This document shows, in pieces, positions 11,301 through 21,105 of a DNA stretch of 64,000 bases. The notes under the pieces are model-generated. The model was not told the DNA's origin and did no database searches. It was given only the letters and a program-made list of their open reading frames with translations. The translations under genes and the position numbers were made by a program. Positions within the stretch are counted from its first letter, which is position 1. Each line of letters opens with the position of its first letter. This DNA is from Branchiostoma floridae (lineage: Eukaryota; Chordata; Leptocardii; Amphioxiformes; Branchiostomatidae): positions 4,635,386-4,699,385 of the forward strand of contig NC_049980.1 in NCBI RefSeq assembly GCF_000003815.2, in the 5' to 3' direction.

Positions 11301-12711
11301 CCTTTAAACATATTTGTATGATGCAATCATGATGTTGCAACTTCTCTCAATGACTCTGGCATGCAATGCTAAAGGGTTAAGATTTATCTTACTATGTAAA
11401 GAAATGGCAGGGAAATCTACTTTTTGTATCGCCCCAATATTACACAGTGCAGCTTTAAAAGCATTTCTTGCCTTAAACCACGCCCACAGAATGCGCCGTT
11501 CCCAGCAGACCACTGGGTCCTACAGAACGCTGACGTCATGCGAATGAGTCTGGTGTCTGCCGTACAGCGGATGAGGGAAGTGGGGATCCGACCAGCCTAT
11601 TACTACCCGGACGGTCTGTCGGATCGAGTCAAAGATACAGCTAAGAACAGAGGACTGAGGATCATTCAGCCGACAACCAAGTTTCCACCAAACTTAGGTA
11701 AGTTGGAGCTATAATAGTAATCTTTGGCTTTATAATGAAAAGTTTATTGCATATTCTTGCCCGTGGGCTAATTGCAGGTGACAAAAGAAAAAAGACAGAC
11801 AAATAATGGTAAGCACTTAAACAGTATAGTAAGCGACTACTCTAGTCTTAAAGATGTAACTTATTGGGTTTGACTTCATAATAGAAATACTACTGCCACA
11901 GTACTGCCAGTTAAGGTGGTATCTCATTGCACTTGGGGCACCGGTGCGGCACTGCGGGGTTCGAAAGATTACTAAACGAATTTCAGAGATAAACAATGGA
12001 TATTCGTACGTTTTGTGTATTTCATTTCGTCTTCTTAGTCATACTTTTACTTTTACGCAATATCTAAATTATAAAAAAATGTCGAAAGTAACACAAAAGT
12101 GCCGCAGTGAATGAACCCCGCAGTGCCTCACCGGTGCCCCAGGTGAACTGAGATACCACCTTTATGCATCTATCTTCTATAACATTACATAACATTAACA
12201 TAACATTACATAACATAACATAACATAACATAACATAACATAACATAACATAACATAACATAACATAACATAACATAACATAACATAACATAACATTACG
12301 ATGCTCAGAATCACATAACAATAATACAGCAGTGATACGACGTAACATAACAAGAATGGATTGATGTGACATTTTACAAAATAGAAAATTTTACAAAATA
12401 GAAAATACAAGAAAACAATATACTTTGTTTACCTCCGTTCTCGTAGTATCAATATGAAATCTGAAATCTAAGTCCAGGATTCTGCGCTTCTTTCAGGTAC
12501 GCTATTGAGGGAAGACAACTACTACCGGTACAGAGACGTGGAGAGGACACCCAAAGCGCTCCGTATCCTCTATGAGCGCATCTCCAAAGGAGGTATCCTC
12601 AGTTTGGATAGTGACCATCCCGACAGCTACATGATATCCGCCTTCCTCATGGACTATCTGTATGAAAACTCCGGCTTTCAACTCGTCGACATGAACAGCT
12701 GTTTGAAGTGA
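2338..12711 (+). CDS. FkbM-like methyltransferase with a C-terminal NodB-like region, type II membrane protein (9 exons, 514 aa)
   Basis: Exons: 2338-2501, 4003-4123, 6618-6753, 7208-7402, 7671-7770, 8645-8804, 10444-10689, 11490-11697, 12497-12711. All junctions are GT-AG, phases agree, and the sum is 1,545 nt. Residues 10-29 are a hydrophobic signal anchor after a short N-terminus, so a Golgi or secretory-lumen enzyme is likely. Residues 80-95 (RKILLDCGANVAS) form the SAM-binding motif I, and FKLDVEGAEYE at 213-222 is the FkbM family (Methyltransf_21) signature. From about residue 293 the sequence resembles a polysaccharide-deacetylase fold: a beta strand ALTVQLG where NodB has the catalytic ALTFDDG, then PVTLFVYGDFVQDFPDLV, an HWVLQNAD segment, YYYPDG, and a final GGILSLDSD strand. 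The catalytic Asp pair is absent, so this half may be non-enzymatic. Substrate unknown; a glycan O-methyl role is inferred. Exon 7 has an alternative GTCAGA donor 27 nt earlier. The fold of the C-terminal half is my inference. Confidence 0.82.
2659..2854. mobile_element. Harbinger-like MITE (TAA target duplication)
   Basis: Intron 1 contains terminal inverted repeats GGCGCGGTCACATA / TATGTGACCGCGCC, continued inwards by GTCGTGCGATCG-type palindromic sequence. TAA at 2659-2661 and 2852-2854 reads as the target-site duplication. There is no coding capacity. The GGTCACAT core recurs in other MITEs of this window (near 40410, 40731, 55770), suggesting related families. Confidence 0.75.
3240..3408. 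mobile_element. Palindromic MITE, TACTGTAA ends
   Basis: The stretch begins TACTGTAAATGCA and ends in the near reverse complement TGCACTTACAGTA. Internally CGCGGTGGTTT-type sequence is repeated in opposite orientations, so the element can fold as a long hairpin. It lies in intron 1 of the methyltransferase-like gene. Non-coding. Confidence 0.7.
4380..4855. mobile_element. Foldback element with GGTCTCAGAACACAGT ends
   Basis: The 16-nt end GGTCTCAGAACACAGT (4380-4395) is matched by its exact reverse complement at 4840-4855. TTAT precedes the left end and follows the right end, a likely target duplication. No transposase is visible, so it is a non-autonomous DNA element inserted in intron 2 beside a hammerhead-like repeat. 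Confidence 0.7.
4860..5040 (+). repeat. Dispersed repeat with hammerhead-like core (copy at 4971-5003)
   Basis: An ACTTCACGTTTGGGACTGCAT segment near 4886 also occurs near 42340-42420. The core at 4971-5003 reads CTGACGA, then an A, a GATGAC/GTCATC stem with a short loop, then GAAACGTC. The outer stem is weak here. Hammerhead motifs are known in the terminal repeats of Penelope-like retroelements; assignment of this copy to that class is inference. Confidence 0.5.
5060..5570 (-). mobile_element. LINE 3' fragment (C-terminal end of a reverse-transcriptase ORF)
   Basis: The minus strand from about 5570 down to 5267 reads as an open C-terminal LINE tail: KIEDWFFINTGEH, then NMIILLGKHFIFKNR, then a helix ending IKEHFGKW and a stop. 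This pattern (W near the start, LLGKxFI, HFxKW at the end) is typical of the end of non-LTR retrotransposon ORF2 proteins. The reverse transcriptase itself is missing, so the copy is 5'-truncated. It lies antisense in intron 2 of the methyltransferase-like gene; 5060-5266 would be its 3' UTR. Confidence 0.6.
6766..6900 (+). repeat. Dispersed repeat, copy 1 (GTTCACCTTTATCCGCGGG type)
   Basis: Sequence starting CTGTTCACCTTTATCC and continuing through ATATCAAGTCGATGGACT closely matches 47866-47940 in another gene's intron. Non-coding. Class unknown; it lies in intron 3 just after a splice donor. Confidence 0.55.
6963..7163. mobile_element. Hairpin MITE, CTGTAATTT ends
   Basis: Ends CTGTAATTTGCAACACAA (left) and the reverse complement of CTGTAATTTCCAACACAA (right) form imperfect terminal repeats that extend inwards through CCCAAATTTTCG/CGAAAATTTGGG. 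About 200 bp, no ORF, in intron 3, ending about 45 bp before the exon 4 acceptor at 7207. Confidence 0.65.
8060..8215. repeat. Dispersed repeat fragment, also at 48195-48660 and 54580-55030
   Basis: TTTCTGAAATCAGGCGAAAATT followed by GCTGATGTCATCCATA matches one end of the two longer copies. This is a partial copy in intron 5 of the methyltransferase-like gene. Confidence 0.5.
8261..8340 (+). repeat. Hammerhead-like repeat, family A (core 8265-8298)
   Basis: The core is CCGATGA, an A, an AGGT/ACCT stem and GAAACGTC, flanked by GTCA and TGAA that can form an outer stem of about three pairs. The sequence after it (TGAACGTTTTCCCAAATCATATCCAG) matches 55680-55700 (minus) and resembles 39922-39960. 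One base of the CUGANGA consensus is changed here (CCGATGA). Confidence 0.5.
8830..10090 (+). mobile_element. LINE (non-LTR retrotransposon) 3' fragment
   Basis: One frame is open to a stop at 9908-9910. Its last ~270 residues match the known C-terminal region of CR1/Crack-like LINE polyproteins: FQKFLLGVHSKSSNDGVRGELG, IKYWHRL, LRISSHKLNIETGRYYN, and a CCHC-type knuckle CPFC-x8-H-x4-C. The endonuclease and reverse transcriptase domains are absent, so it is 5'-truncated. An AATAAA-like tail lies near 10060. It sits in sense orientation in intron 6 of the methyltransferase-like gene and starts close to the exon 6 donor. The left limit is approximate. Confidence 0.75.
10705..10835 (+). repeat. 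Minisatellite, ~20-bp unit GTCGTTTCGCAACAAGGCAC
   Basis: Five to six imperfect units of GTCGTTTCGC(A/C)ACAAGGCAC lie directly after the exon 7 splice donor. The GTCGTTTCGC-ACA core recurs, in both orientations, at 51150-51400. Confidence 0.75.
11914..12161. mobile_element. Harbinger-like MITE (TTA target duplication)
   Basis: Terminal inverted repeats AGGTGGTATCTCA / TGAGATACCACCT are flanked by TTA at 11911-11913 and 12162-12164. The palindrome continues inwards through GGGGCACCGGTG and GCACTGCGGGGTTC. 248 bp, no ORF, in intron 8. Confidence 0.8.
12177..12297. repeat. (TAACA)n-type microsatellite
   Basis: About 24 units of TAACA/CATAA pentamer in intron 8, just after the MITE. It creates long spurious cysteine/methionine-rich ORFs on the minus strand. 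Confidence 0.95.
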
Positions 12712-12714
12712 TAG

Positions 12715-12814
12715 NNNNNNNNNNNNNNNNNNNNNNNNNNNNNNNNNNNNNNNNNNNNNNNNNNNNNNNNNNNNNNNNNNNNNNNNNNNNNNNNNNNNNN
12801 NNNNNNNNNNNNNN
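12715..12814. other. Assembly gap (100 N)
   Basis: Exactly 100 N starting 3 bases after the stop codon of the methyltransferase-like gene. The start of its 3' UTR is therefore missing. A 100-N run is usually a gap of unknown size. Confidence 0.99.
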
Positions 12815-12959
12815 TCAGTACTGTCATAGTTGAGCGAACATGTGTTTTGCAGTTTTCTTGAAACTATTAAAGATAGTATTTCACATTTGTTGTCTTGAAG
12901 TTTTTTCTTTAGAAAGTCATTAGGAGAAGGAAAAACTGAACAACGTCAAGATATTTTAG

Positions 12960-13350
12960 AAGTAGAGTGGACACTTGTCCTGCAGTACAATGTGAACCAG
13001 TCAGAGTTACCCTGAAGATGGTGACAGACTTTCCTGGGAGCCAAACAGGATCGGGTAGCTAGCGAGTTTTGTTCGGGGACGCACGGCAGTCAGCCCGCCG
13101 ATCTCACCTATTATTAGCGCTCAGGAGAGTTTAAGCCCGAAGGAGTTATCGCTACACTTTAAAAAGGCAGGTGGACCTCATCGGGCTTAAACTCCCCGCC
13201 GCTAATAGGAGATCGGTGGGCCTGACTGTCTTGGGCCACCAAATAAACTGTCCCAGCTGCCCGATCCCGGCTGGTCCCCAGGGTAGTGACAGACGGTCAC
13301 CGAAGCGTTGGTGTAAAAAGAGTCTCTTTATTCAGTGACGTTCCAACCTG
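12960..13350 (+). repeat. Hammerhead-like repeat, family B, split by a foldback insertion
   Basis: 12974-13029 (CCTGCAGTACAATGTGAACC through CTGAAGA and GGTGACAGAC) and 13286-13345 (GTGACAGAC, GGTCACC, GAAGCGTTGG, TCTCTTTATT) are the two halves of the repeat seen whole at 42440-42560. The half ending at 13029 breaks exactly in the stem-loop of the hammerhead-like core. Confidence 0.7.
13030..13285. mobile_element. Foldback/MITE insertion with 9-bp target duplication
   Basis: Ends CCTGGGAGCCAAACAGGATC and the reverse complement of GATCCCGGCTGGTCCCCAGG pair as terminal repeats. Inner arms GAGTTTAAGCCCGA / TCGGGCTTAAACTC and CGATCTC / GAGATCG continue the hairpin. GTGACAGAC flanks both sides (13021-13029, 13286-13294), and removing the 256-bp element plus one copy of that 9-mer restores the uninterrupted repeat. 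The 8-9 bp duplication suggests a hAT- or Mutator-like mobiliser. Confidence 0.8.
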
Positions 13351-15000
13351 ATGAAACTATTCACAGATTAAACATATGCATATGGACTTTGACTTGTTGC
13401 AGTTTCTCTGCTTAACAATATTTGAACGGCATAATGTGCATTTATTTACTACTGTAAAACGGACATACGATATTTTCAGTTGGTAGCGAAGAACTAGTAA
13501 TAATTTGTCACGCAAGAGGTTTTTGGGTTGGGTTGCTGTGTTTTTTGTTTGGTGTCTGTGAACAGGGTGATTCTGAAATGCTTTAAAAAAGTGGATTTTG
13601 CTGGCATTTGGTACATATGTGGTTAGTTGTTGACGAGTTCTCGAAATGATTAGATTTTTGGACCCCTAGCGCTTTGTTGTGGTGCTGTAGTGAAACATCC
13701 GTTTTTTTTATCTTTGTTGATTGCTCTAAAGATGGTACGCTCTCCAAATGCAAGTGGTAGATAGCTCTTTGGGTCACAAAGAAGTGATAGGGGTTTGATC
13801 TTCCTATTTATTGAATGATTTTTAATCGTAAGATATACGTAAGGCGTAATACGTAATAGTCTTGTGCTTTTTGACCTATGTAAGTTTATTTTGTTGATCT
13901 ATACTGCTCTCGAACGTATGGGCGCGGATGTACATATGTAACACGGATTCAAAGGTGACAACAAAGTACAAAGTTCAATCAAATTTTAGCCGACGAAACA
14001 GCCAAGGTGTGCGAAACCACAGCCGAACAAAAAAGTCCGTATAGGGTTTCGGGGATCAAAGTTGTCAAGATTTCGCCATGACAGCAATTTCGCATGTGCC
14101 ATTTACTTCTTCTATGTCTTCTTGAATACCCCCAAATGATCCCATCAGGGGCGGGGGGGGGGGACTAAGGCAGATCAGATAGCCTGGTATCCAGCAATAT
14201 CATAGCTCCCGAGTCTCTCATGCCCTTTAAAAAAGACTCGGTAGCTAATTATAAAATATGGCTGGATACCAGGCTATAGGGCAGACAGGTCCTAGTCTGG
14301 GTCTGAAGAACCGACCGGTATAGGGGCTGTTGTAATTGAATCAGGCAGGGCATTCCGATCCACCAAGGGATTGTACATGGGGAGAATGAGTATGAGGGTG
14401 TTGATAGGCTGGAATTTTAATTTGTATAAACTACCCCGAATGCGCCCCTAGCGTGGTTTCACTAGTATACTAACATGTAATACTGCCTGTCTAGATTTTG
14501 TTTTGGCTATAGCCGACGATTCAAATAATTGTTATCCTTTAATCTAATTATAAAAGGGCCTACATGCCTTTTGTGTGCTGTCAGGCGAAGAGGGCCATTT
14601 TAATTCAATGTTAACAGTAGCTGGCGGCTCTAATACAACGTTAAACGTTGTCGGTGGATTATATGAACTCTGCAATAAGTAAACGTAGCACGTTATTTGT
14701 TATCCTAGATTCATTCTTTAAGTGTTACCGACAAACTCACAGCGGAGCGTCCGATTGTGTCGGTTATTCCCACAGACTAATTTTGCCAATGTATACATAC
14801 AATGAAACAGTCAAAAGACAGCGTTCCTAGCACTGAAGAAAGTTGTGTGTGTGTGTGTGGTGGGGGGGGGGGTCTATTAAATCTCATTAAGACCTAACCA
14901 TGAATGTCATGACGAGTACATCAGCTAGCATTCTTGAGTTAATGTGTTGACAGCAGGATAGCCAGTTAGCTGGGCAGACAGCTATGCAGACAGACAGCCA
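13350..15000. other. Intergenic, no gene seen
   Basis: AT-rich sequence with short unconvincing ORFs. A 99-bp hairpin lies at 14179-14277, a G run near 14153-14162, and a short GT/poly-G tract near 14847-14872. No exon with coding bias or splice signals was found. Confidence 0.5.
14179..14277. mobile_element. Short hairpin MITE, ATAGCCTGGTATCCAGC ends
   Basis: The 17-nt end ATAGCCTGGTATCCAGC is exactly reverse-complemented at 14261-14277. A second inverted pair (CGAGTCT/AGACTCG with AGCT..) lies inside. Non-coding. Confidence 0.75.
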
Positions 15001-15210
15001 GGAGCACAGACAGACAGGCAGACAGACAGGCAGACTGACAAACAGAAAGACAGACAACAAGACAGCCAGCAAGACAGCCAGTTAACAAGACAAGCAGGCA
15101 GACAGAAAGACAGGCAGAAAGGCAGTCAGTCAGCACGGCAGCCAGCCAGCTAGCCAGCCAGCCAGCAGACAGACAGACAGACAGACAGACAGGCAGGCAG
15201 ACAGCAGACA

Positions 15211-15242
<32 letters not shown>

Positions 15243-15290
15243 TAAAGAAAGGCAGACAGATAGACAGCAAGACAGACAGACACAGATACA
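15000..15290. repeat. CAGA/CAGG tetranucleotide repeat
   Basis: Long purine-rich array of CAGA, CAGG and CCAG units, interrupted by CAAG and TTAA. The Cys/Ser/Leu-rich ORFs read on the minus strand are artefacts of this array. Confidence 0.95.
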
Positions 15291-15309
15291 CGTGTACACA
15301 GAACTCTAC

Positions 15310-15319
15310 ACACACACAC

Positions 15320-15413
<94 letters not shown>

Positions 15414-15425
15414 ACACATACATAC
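15310..15425. repeat. (CA)n microsatellite
   Basis: Dinucleotide CA run of about 110 bp with single interruptions, following the CAGA array. Confidence 0.97.
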
Positions 15426-15699
15426 ACACAAACACACTCACGAACGCTCCCTTACACATAACCTTCTTGGCAATTCATAAACTACACCACATTGCAACGG
15501 AATTAAATCTGTCATAATATCAATTTAATGCATTTTTGTTGACAGTTTCCCGCTACATACGACTTATTAAGTGACAAAGCACACTCCAAGCTCCAAAGCA
15601 AGGACCAGAAATATTGGTTCAACCATCAGAAGAAGCGACGAATTTTAATATATATACTTTGAATTCTTGTTTGATTCTTATTTTAGTTATTGAGGACAG

Positions 15700-15930
15700 T
15701 TTCGGTACTTACACAAAACCCCAACTCTCTCGAGTCACAGGGTGGCTGTTTCGCCACGTCACTAACTGCTAGCCAATCGTAGCGCGTCGTCAGTTTCGGT
15801 GACGTCATGCGAGTCTACTTGAGGAGGAAGTGGAAGGTTTCGGTGCCACTTTGCCGCCGACATCGCCTCGTTAGCAAGACTATACTATCTGTGCCATCGC
15901 TACAGAAAGAGAAGAAGGTGTGAAGACAAG
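15700..15930 (+). promoter_or_regulatory. Candidate sacsin promoter and non-coding first exon
   Basis: A local CpG-rich island has a CCAAT box at 15773-15777 and a perfect cAMP-response element TGACGTCA at 15800-15807, followed by about 120 bp ending in a splice donor (ACAAG|GTAGGA, donor at 15931). No coding frame continues through it, so it is read as the 5' UTR exon. The next good acceptor downstream on this strand is at 21703, which opens the exon holding the sacsin start codon. The transcript link is inferred. Confidence 0.5.
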
Positions 15931-17710
15931 GTAGGAACCATTTTTATGTCATTCAATGTGCGAAAAGTAGCCGGTAATGATGCATACGTAAGTGTACTAA
16001 ATAGTATCCGCTGTGCAGGAAACATTGTGTATGTGTGGGGTGGGGGGTAGCTTACGTGTCACCAACAGACATATTTTTCTAAGGAGCTGCGTCCAGTTTA
16101 CTTGAGTTATCGACGGCTGTCGAGATCTGATTGCTTCTATAGGTCAGAATCAGAACTCAACAACCGCCAGAAACCCGGTAAACTGTCGGAAAACATGCAT
16201 CGCGTGATTCTTTCAAAAATGTTTGGCCGGGCTGCAACGTAGGCTGGAGGGAGGGGGGTGGTTCCGTTCAGCCTTTACGGCCGGCGTGTTGCATAAGTCA
16301 AGGCACAGGGAAATTTGCATATCACGTCAATATATCGGTCAAACAATCAATCTACCATTCAATCAGACAGTCAATCATATGGCTCTCGCCTCGCCGACCT
16401 TTGAAAAACATTCACGTACAAATGCAGATAATTGACGGTCATGCAGCCACTCTCCCATTGGCCAACCCGCTAATTGCCATGATATCATTGGTTGGACTTG
16501 TTATTGTGATGGGCAGTCTTTGACTTTGACAGTCAGTATCAGTCTAGTCTATTCAATAAGCTATGGATGGAATGTTGAATATATGAATCTTGGTTTTTAT
16601 ATGACTAGGCATTTTCCTATCGAAAACATCATAAGATTTTTGGGCACCTGGCTGCTTTCCCTGGTACTGCAGAAAGGCTAACTTTTTTTGTCTCTCGTGT
16701 TCTCTCGTCAGTTTTTTATTGCGAGAAGAAGTTGAACTTGTACATACTAGAATGTATTAGCATATGTAGAGGTGATAAGATACCTTTTTCTTATATCAAA
16801 ATTGTACCTTATTACTAGCGCTACGACCTGTACTTAGCTTGTTTGAGCACAAATGTACAACAAAAGTCATTCATTCATTTATCGCTTGATTAGCTCTTAG
16901 AATTGCTGTGTCGTATGGGCTGAATTCATGAGCGAAATTAGCAAATCTTCGTCGTTCTGTCAGACAAAATAAGGAAACGGCTCATACCCCCTATGCCGCT
17001 TCCAAATTCAAGATTGTTGATGTAGCTGAACAAATCCACGTCCTTTGTGTTGACCGTAACGCAAGACTTAACCCAGACAAAAGACTTCGCCCTAAGTGCG
17101 GCATCCGCCGGGGGGCCAGTACAAAAGGTTGACGCGACACTTGAACAACCCCGAAGCATCTAGTCCCGCCCCTCGGCCTCATGGCTTTTGTTACCTGAAA
17201 ATTTTTTTGTTGTTTTTGTCGTGTCTGTGTCTGTACATGTCAGTGTGTTTCCAAATATTTCAAGTTAGCATATCTTTTAAGACCCTGTAGATGAATCCTG
17301 TCATGATCTGTGGATAGGAGTCGGGAAGACGAAGGTCATGACAAAATATTAAAGTTGATAAGAAAATGATTAATGCAGTTACTTTTCTGGACTGGTAACG
17401 TTATAATCTTGACTCATTTCTTAATGATTTGCAACTTACGTTAAATTATGTGTTGATCATGTGTACATTACAAAATTTCAAGTTATTCTTATTTGTTAAT
17501 TTATTATAGTTGTGCTTATGTATGATGCACTATCTAATTTCCTGGAGCAGAAGTTTTGGGTTTTGCACCCTTTATTTAACTGACTGGGTCATTTTCCGGT
17601 GGCAGATAGCTATTGATGTAAGGAGGAAGTAGCGTAATTTTGGATCCCTAGCAGTTTGCTATGGAACTGCAGCGGCGTTTTTTTAATAGAAACGACGGAT
17701 TTCCATGTTA

Positions 17711-18625
17711 TTACCTTCGCCAGAATGGCAAGGTTATATTTTGGATAGCATGAGGATGTATGTTTGTAGAAGACCAGCATAAGTCAAGAACCCCTGGAAG
17801 AATAGTATTGATATTCGACATGTGGGTAGGTATTGATGAGACCTGGAAACGATTAGATTATGGGCCACCTAGCGGCTTGTTATGGTACTGCAGCGAATCT
17901 TCCGGGTTTGATATGTCCAGTTCTGGACATGCTTAGGCTATGATTTTTGAGTGTTAGACAGCTCTTGATGCCGAGAGTAAGTTTTATAGGTTTGGGCCTC
18001 CTAGCGGCTTGTTTTGGAACTGCAGGGCAGGTTTATTGTCAGACTTTGAAAGAAAATAACTCGAGAAGGGGTTGACGGATTGTCATGAATTTTGGTAAAT
18101 AGATAGCTTGAGTGATGCTTCATAAAATTGCATATTATGCAAATCAGAATCCCATTTGCATAATTAATGAATAAATTGTCTAAACGCGCTCAGTTCTATT
18201 ATAGGACCATTGCAACTTGTGACATTTTTAGCTGAGAAAGAGAAGAAATGAATAATATTTGATATATATATATATATATATATTATGCTAAATAAAGACC
18301 TAATTTGCATAATTAATCAGTAAATGCTATAATGTCAGTCTGGTAAATGACGGGAACTTCTTACTTTTTTGGAAGTTATGTACAGGTGAACATCGTTGAA
18401 CATTAATTATGCAAATGAGATCCTCCTTTGCATAAATTATCAGAAAATGCGATAAAAGCCTTCTTTCTTTACATAGATTGTCTGTGTCTGACGTTTGGTG
18501 GAGGACATGATCAAGTACATGTAATATGATTTGTGCAAATGAGAGCCTTATTTGCATAATTAATGACAAACACAATAAATACAGCAGTTGTAAAAGATTG
18601 AATCATCTGGCGAAGGTATGGGGTC
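17711..18625. mobile_element. Transposon-like repeat, TACCTTCGCCAGA ends
   Basis: The left end TTACCTTCGCCAGAATGG is answered near 18607-18620 by TCTGGCGAAGGTA, its reverse complement. Inside, units of the type ...CTAGCGGCTTGTTATGG-ACTGCAG... and ATTATGCAAAT...GCATAATTAAT repeat. Related sequence recurs at 19465-21560 and 60834-61933. No intact transposase was seen, so it is non-autonomous or decayed. Confidence 0.55.
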
Positions 18626-19524
18626 GTGGAACTCTTGTTCGGTATTCACTATTTTTTGTAGCACTTTATCCTTCAGTCTTAGCAGGTTAAGGTAACTCTG
18701 GGACAAACCAATACGTAATTCAAATCAGTCAATATTTTGATACTAAAGTTTCTAGTTGTTGCAAAATGAGATTACCTTCCCAGAACAGAGCCATGTAAAA
18801 ATGCAGCATTGTGAGTGAGATATTTTACACCTGGATGCTGAAATGGTAAATTTCGACATAACTTGTTAGTAACCTGTAAACCCTTATCGACAATTTTAAT
18901 GGTACCGCCCATGGCGTCCATTGTCTGTAGCCTTTTTGTTTGATGTTCAATAGGTCAAAGGGTCAAAATATGACTGTTCTGTGTTCTTTTCACACGCTAT
19001 TTAGCACCGGTGGGGTTAGATTTTGATCAGCAGATGTTAATAAATAAAGGTAAATGTCGATAATGCAAACAAATCTCAAGACAAAGGTCTCCTTAACAGG
19101 TATAATTGTAATCTATGAGTTACATCTAAATACTAGTACTGCATTTAATTGATAGATCCCTATTGTATTTGACAATTACATAATTTTTACTGTCCTTTCA
19201 AAGCAAAAGCGACAAGTTTTTTTTTGCTGTGGTGGTATCATGAATTTGATTAGTATAATTCTCGTATTTTGCTAACGTTACACGCCATCGTCACGTTTGA
19301 ACTTGATGCATGCCGCTTTATATTTGACCTCCGAACCGTTGTACGTGTCTAGCATATGCTTACAGCTATGCTGCTTGAAACGGATGTTTAGGCGACTAGT
19401 CTAGGTCTTATCTACAAGTACATGCAGCTGGCTACATCACCTAAGTTCCTTGGATCACCGCATTATTACCTCCTTTAAATATCATGGAGGTTATATTTTC
19501 GCTAGACTAAGTGTTTGTCTGTGT

Positions 19525-19561
<37 letters not shown>

Positions 19562-19785
19562 TGTGAACAAGATAACTGATAACTCAAGAACGGCTGGGTG
19601 GACTAGTTTCGTACTTAGTGTGTTGGTAGGCCATGGTAAAAGCTAGAAATGATTTCATTTCCCCCCCCCCCCCCGCGGCTTTCCTTTGTGCTGCAGCGCA
19701 ACTTCCGGTTTTGCTATCTCGTGTTCTTAACGAGTCATGATCATGATTTTTGGGTGTTAAATATCTCTTTAAAGTGCTTGAAAAG

Positions 19786-20285
19786 CCTGGGCTAACCGAT
19801 AAGCGAACCATTCGGTAACCGCAAAATGACCCCATACGATGGAACTTCCAGAAACAAAAATTACTTCGTTACTTTTCTAAAAGGCTCGAAATAAAGCGAA
19901 TAAAGGTTTTCCTTGGGGTAACCGCAAAGCGAACTCCTAGCTAACCGCAGAGCGACCCAATACGACGGAGCTTCCAAAATCTTAAACAAAGAGTACGTTA
20001 CTTTTATCACTTTATTTTCATAGTAAATCTTGTGGAGAGAACGCAGATAGCAATTTGAGTACTAAAAAATTACTTCGTTACTTTTCTTCAAGACTCGAAA
20101 GCGAATGAAGGTTTGCCTGGGGTAACCGCTAGCGCTAAGCGAACTCTTCGGTAACTGCAAAGCGACCCCATAGGATGGAAATTCCAGAATCTTAAACAAA
20201 GTGTGCGTTACTTTTATCACTTGAATTTCATAGTAAAAGGCGCGGACAGAAGGCAGAAAGCAATTTGAGTACTACAAATTACTCC
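19786..20285 (+). repeat. Tandem duplication, period about 210 bp
   Basis: TTACTTCGTTACTTTTCT at 19861 recurs at 20070. GCAAAGCGACCCNATA, TCTTAAACAAAG and GCAATTTGAGTACTA also recur at the same spacing. A third partial unit precedes at 19786-19860. Confidence 0.75.
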
Positions 20286-20989
20286 CGGGGCACCTGGTTT
20301 GCGACATTGCAGTAGACCATCCTGTTTTTTGTCTATCGTATTAGACATGGTATGGACTCCATTTCATGATGATATAAGAAAGAAATGAAATATGTTTGGG
20401 CCCCTCTTGCAGCTTACCCTCAAACTGTAGGTGCGTTTTTGTATAAGTATTTCAAGGAGGATAACTAAACAACGAAACTACGCATTTCAATGAAATCCGG
20501 TATGCAGGTAGTTTTAGACAGAGATTGGCACAGATGATTTGTAGATTATGGAGATAAAGCATGAATTAGCATATCTAACGAGAAAAAGTTGCAATTCTAG
20601 TTTATTTTTACATAATAGGACTTTCATACTCAACATAACATATGGCAGGTGAAAGATTTGTGCAAATGATATTCTAATTTTTATAGTTGATGTGAAGTTA
20701 CCACAATTCATGATGGAACTTTTCCTTGTAGAATTAAATTCCAAAAAAAAAGTGTCATATTTGTATTTCGATTTCTTGTTTTTCCATGCCTTTTTCACAG
20801 GAGGGAAGTTGAAGGATGGATCCAAATGTGAATTCTGGTGAACTTTCTTGTTTGCTAAAAATGCTAATTTTGACCCTCTAACACCCTAACGGGACCTGTT
20901 TGGGCCCCGTGCGTACATTGTTTAGTGCCATTTGTACATATTTGATCCTAAAATATGTCATTCTGCTATTGAATTTGTCAGTAAATATT

Positions 20990-21105
20990 TGATGTATAAC
21001 TCCCTATCTGTTAACCAAGATTCAAACCAGATAAAAAGTCACGTAAATATTTGATGTATAACTCCCTATCTGTTATCCAAGATTCAACCAAGATAAAAAG
21101 TCACG
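20990..21105 (+). repeat. Tandem duplication, period about 61 bp
   Basis: GTAAATATTTGATGTATAAC, CTCCCTATCTGTTA, CCAAGATTCAA and AGATAAAAAGTCACGT occur twice in direct succession with few differences. Confidence 0.85.

Noticed and set aside
12064-12410. Minus-strand ORFs rich in MLCYV
   Set aside because: Translation of the TAACA pentamer array.
15310-15425. CRISPR-like or other functional array among the tandem repeats
   Set aside because: Units are mono- to pentanucleotide microsatellites without spacers; host is eukaryotic.
14966-15459. Cysteine/valine-rich minus-strand ORFs
   Set aside because: Translation of CAGA/CAGG and CA microsatellites.
18100-18600. Several ATGCAAAT octamers as POU-factor sites
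   Set aside because: They occur as part of a dispersed repeat (also at 60940-61530), so the motif count does not indicate an enhancer.
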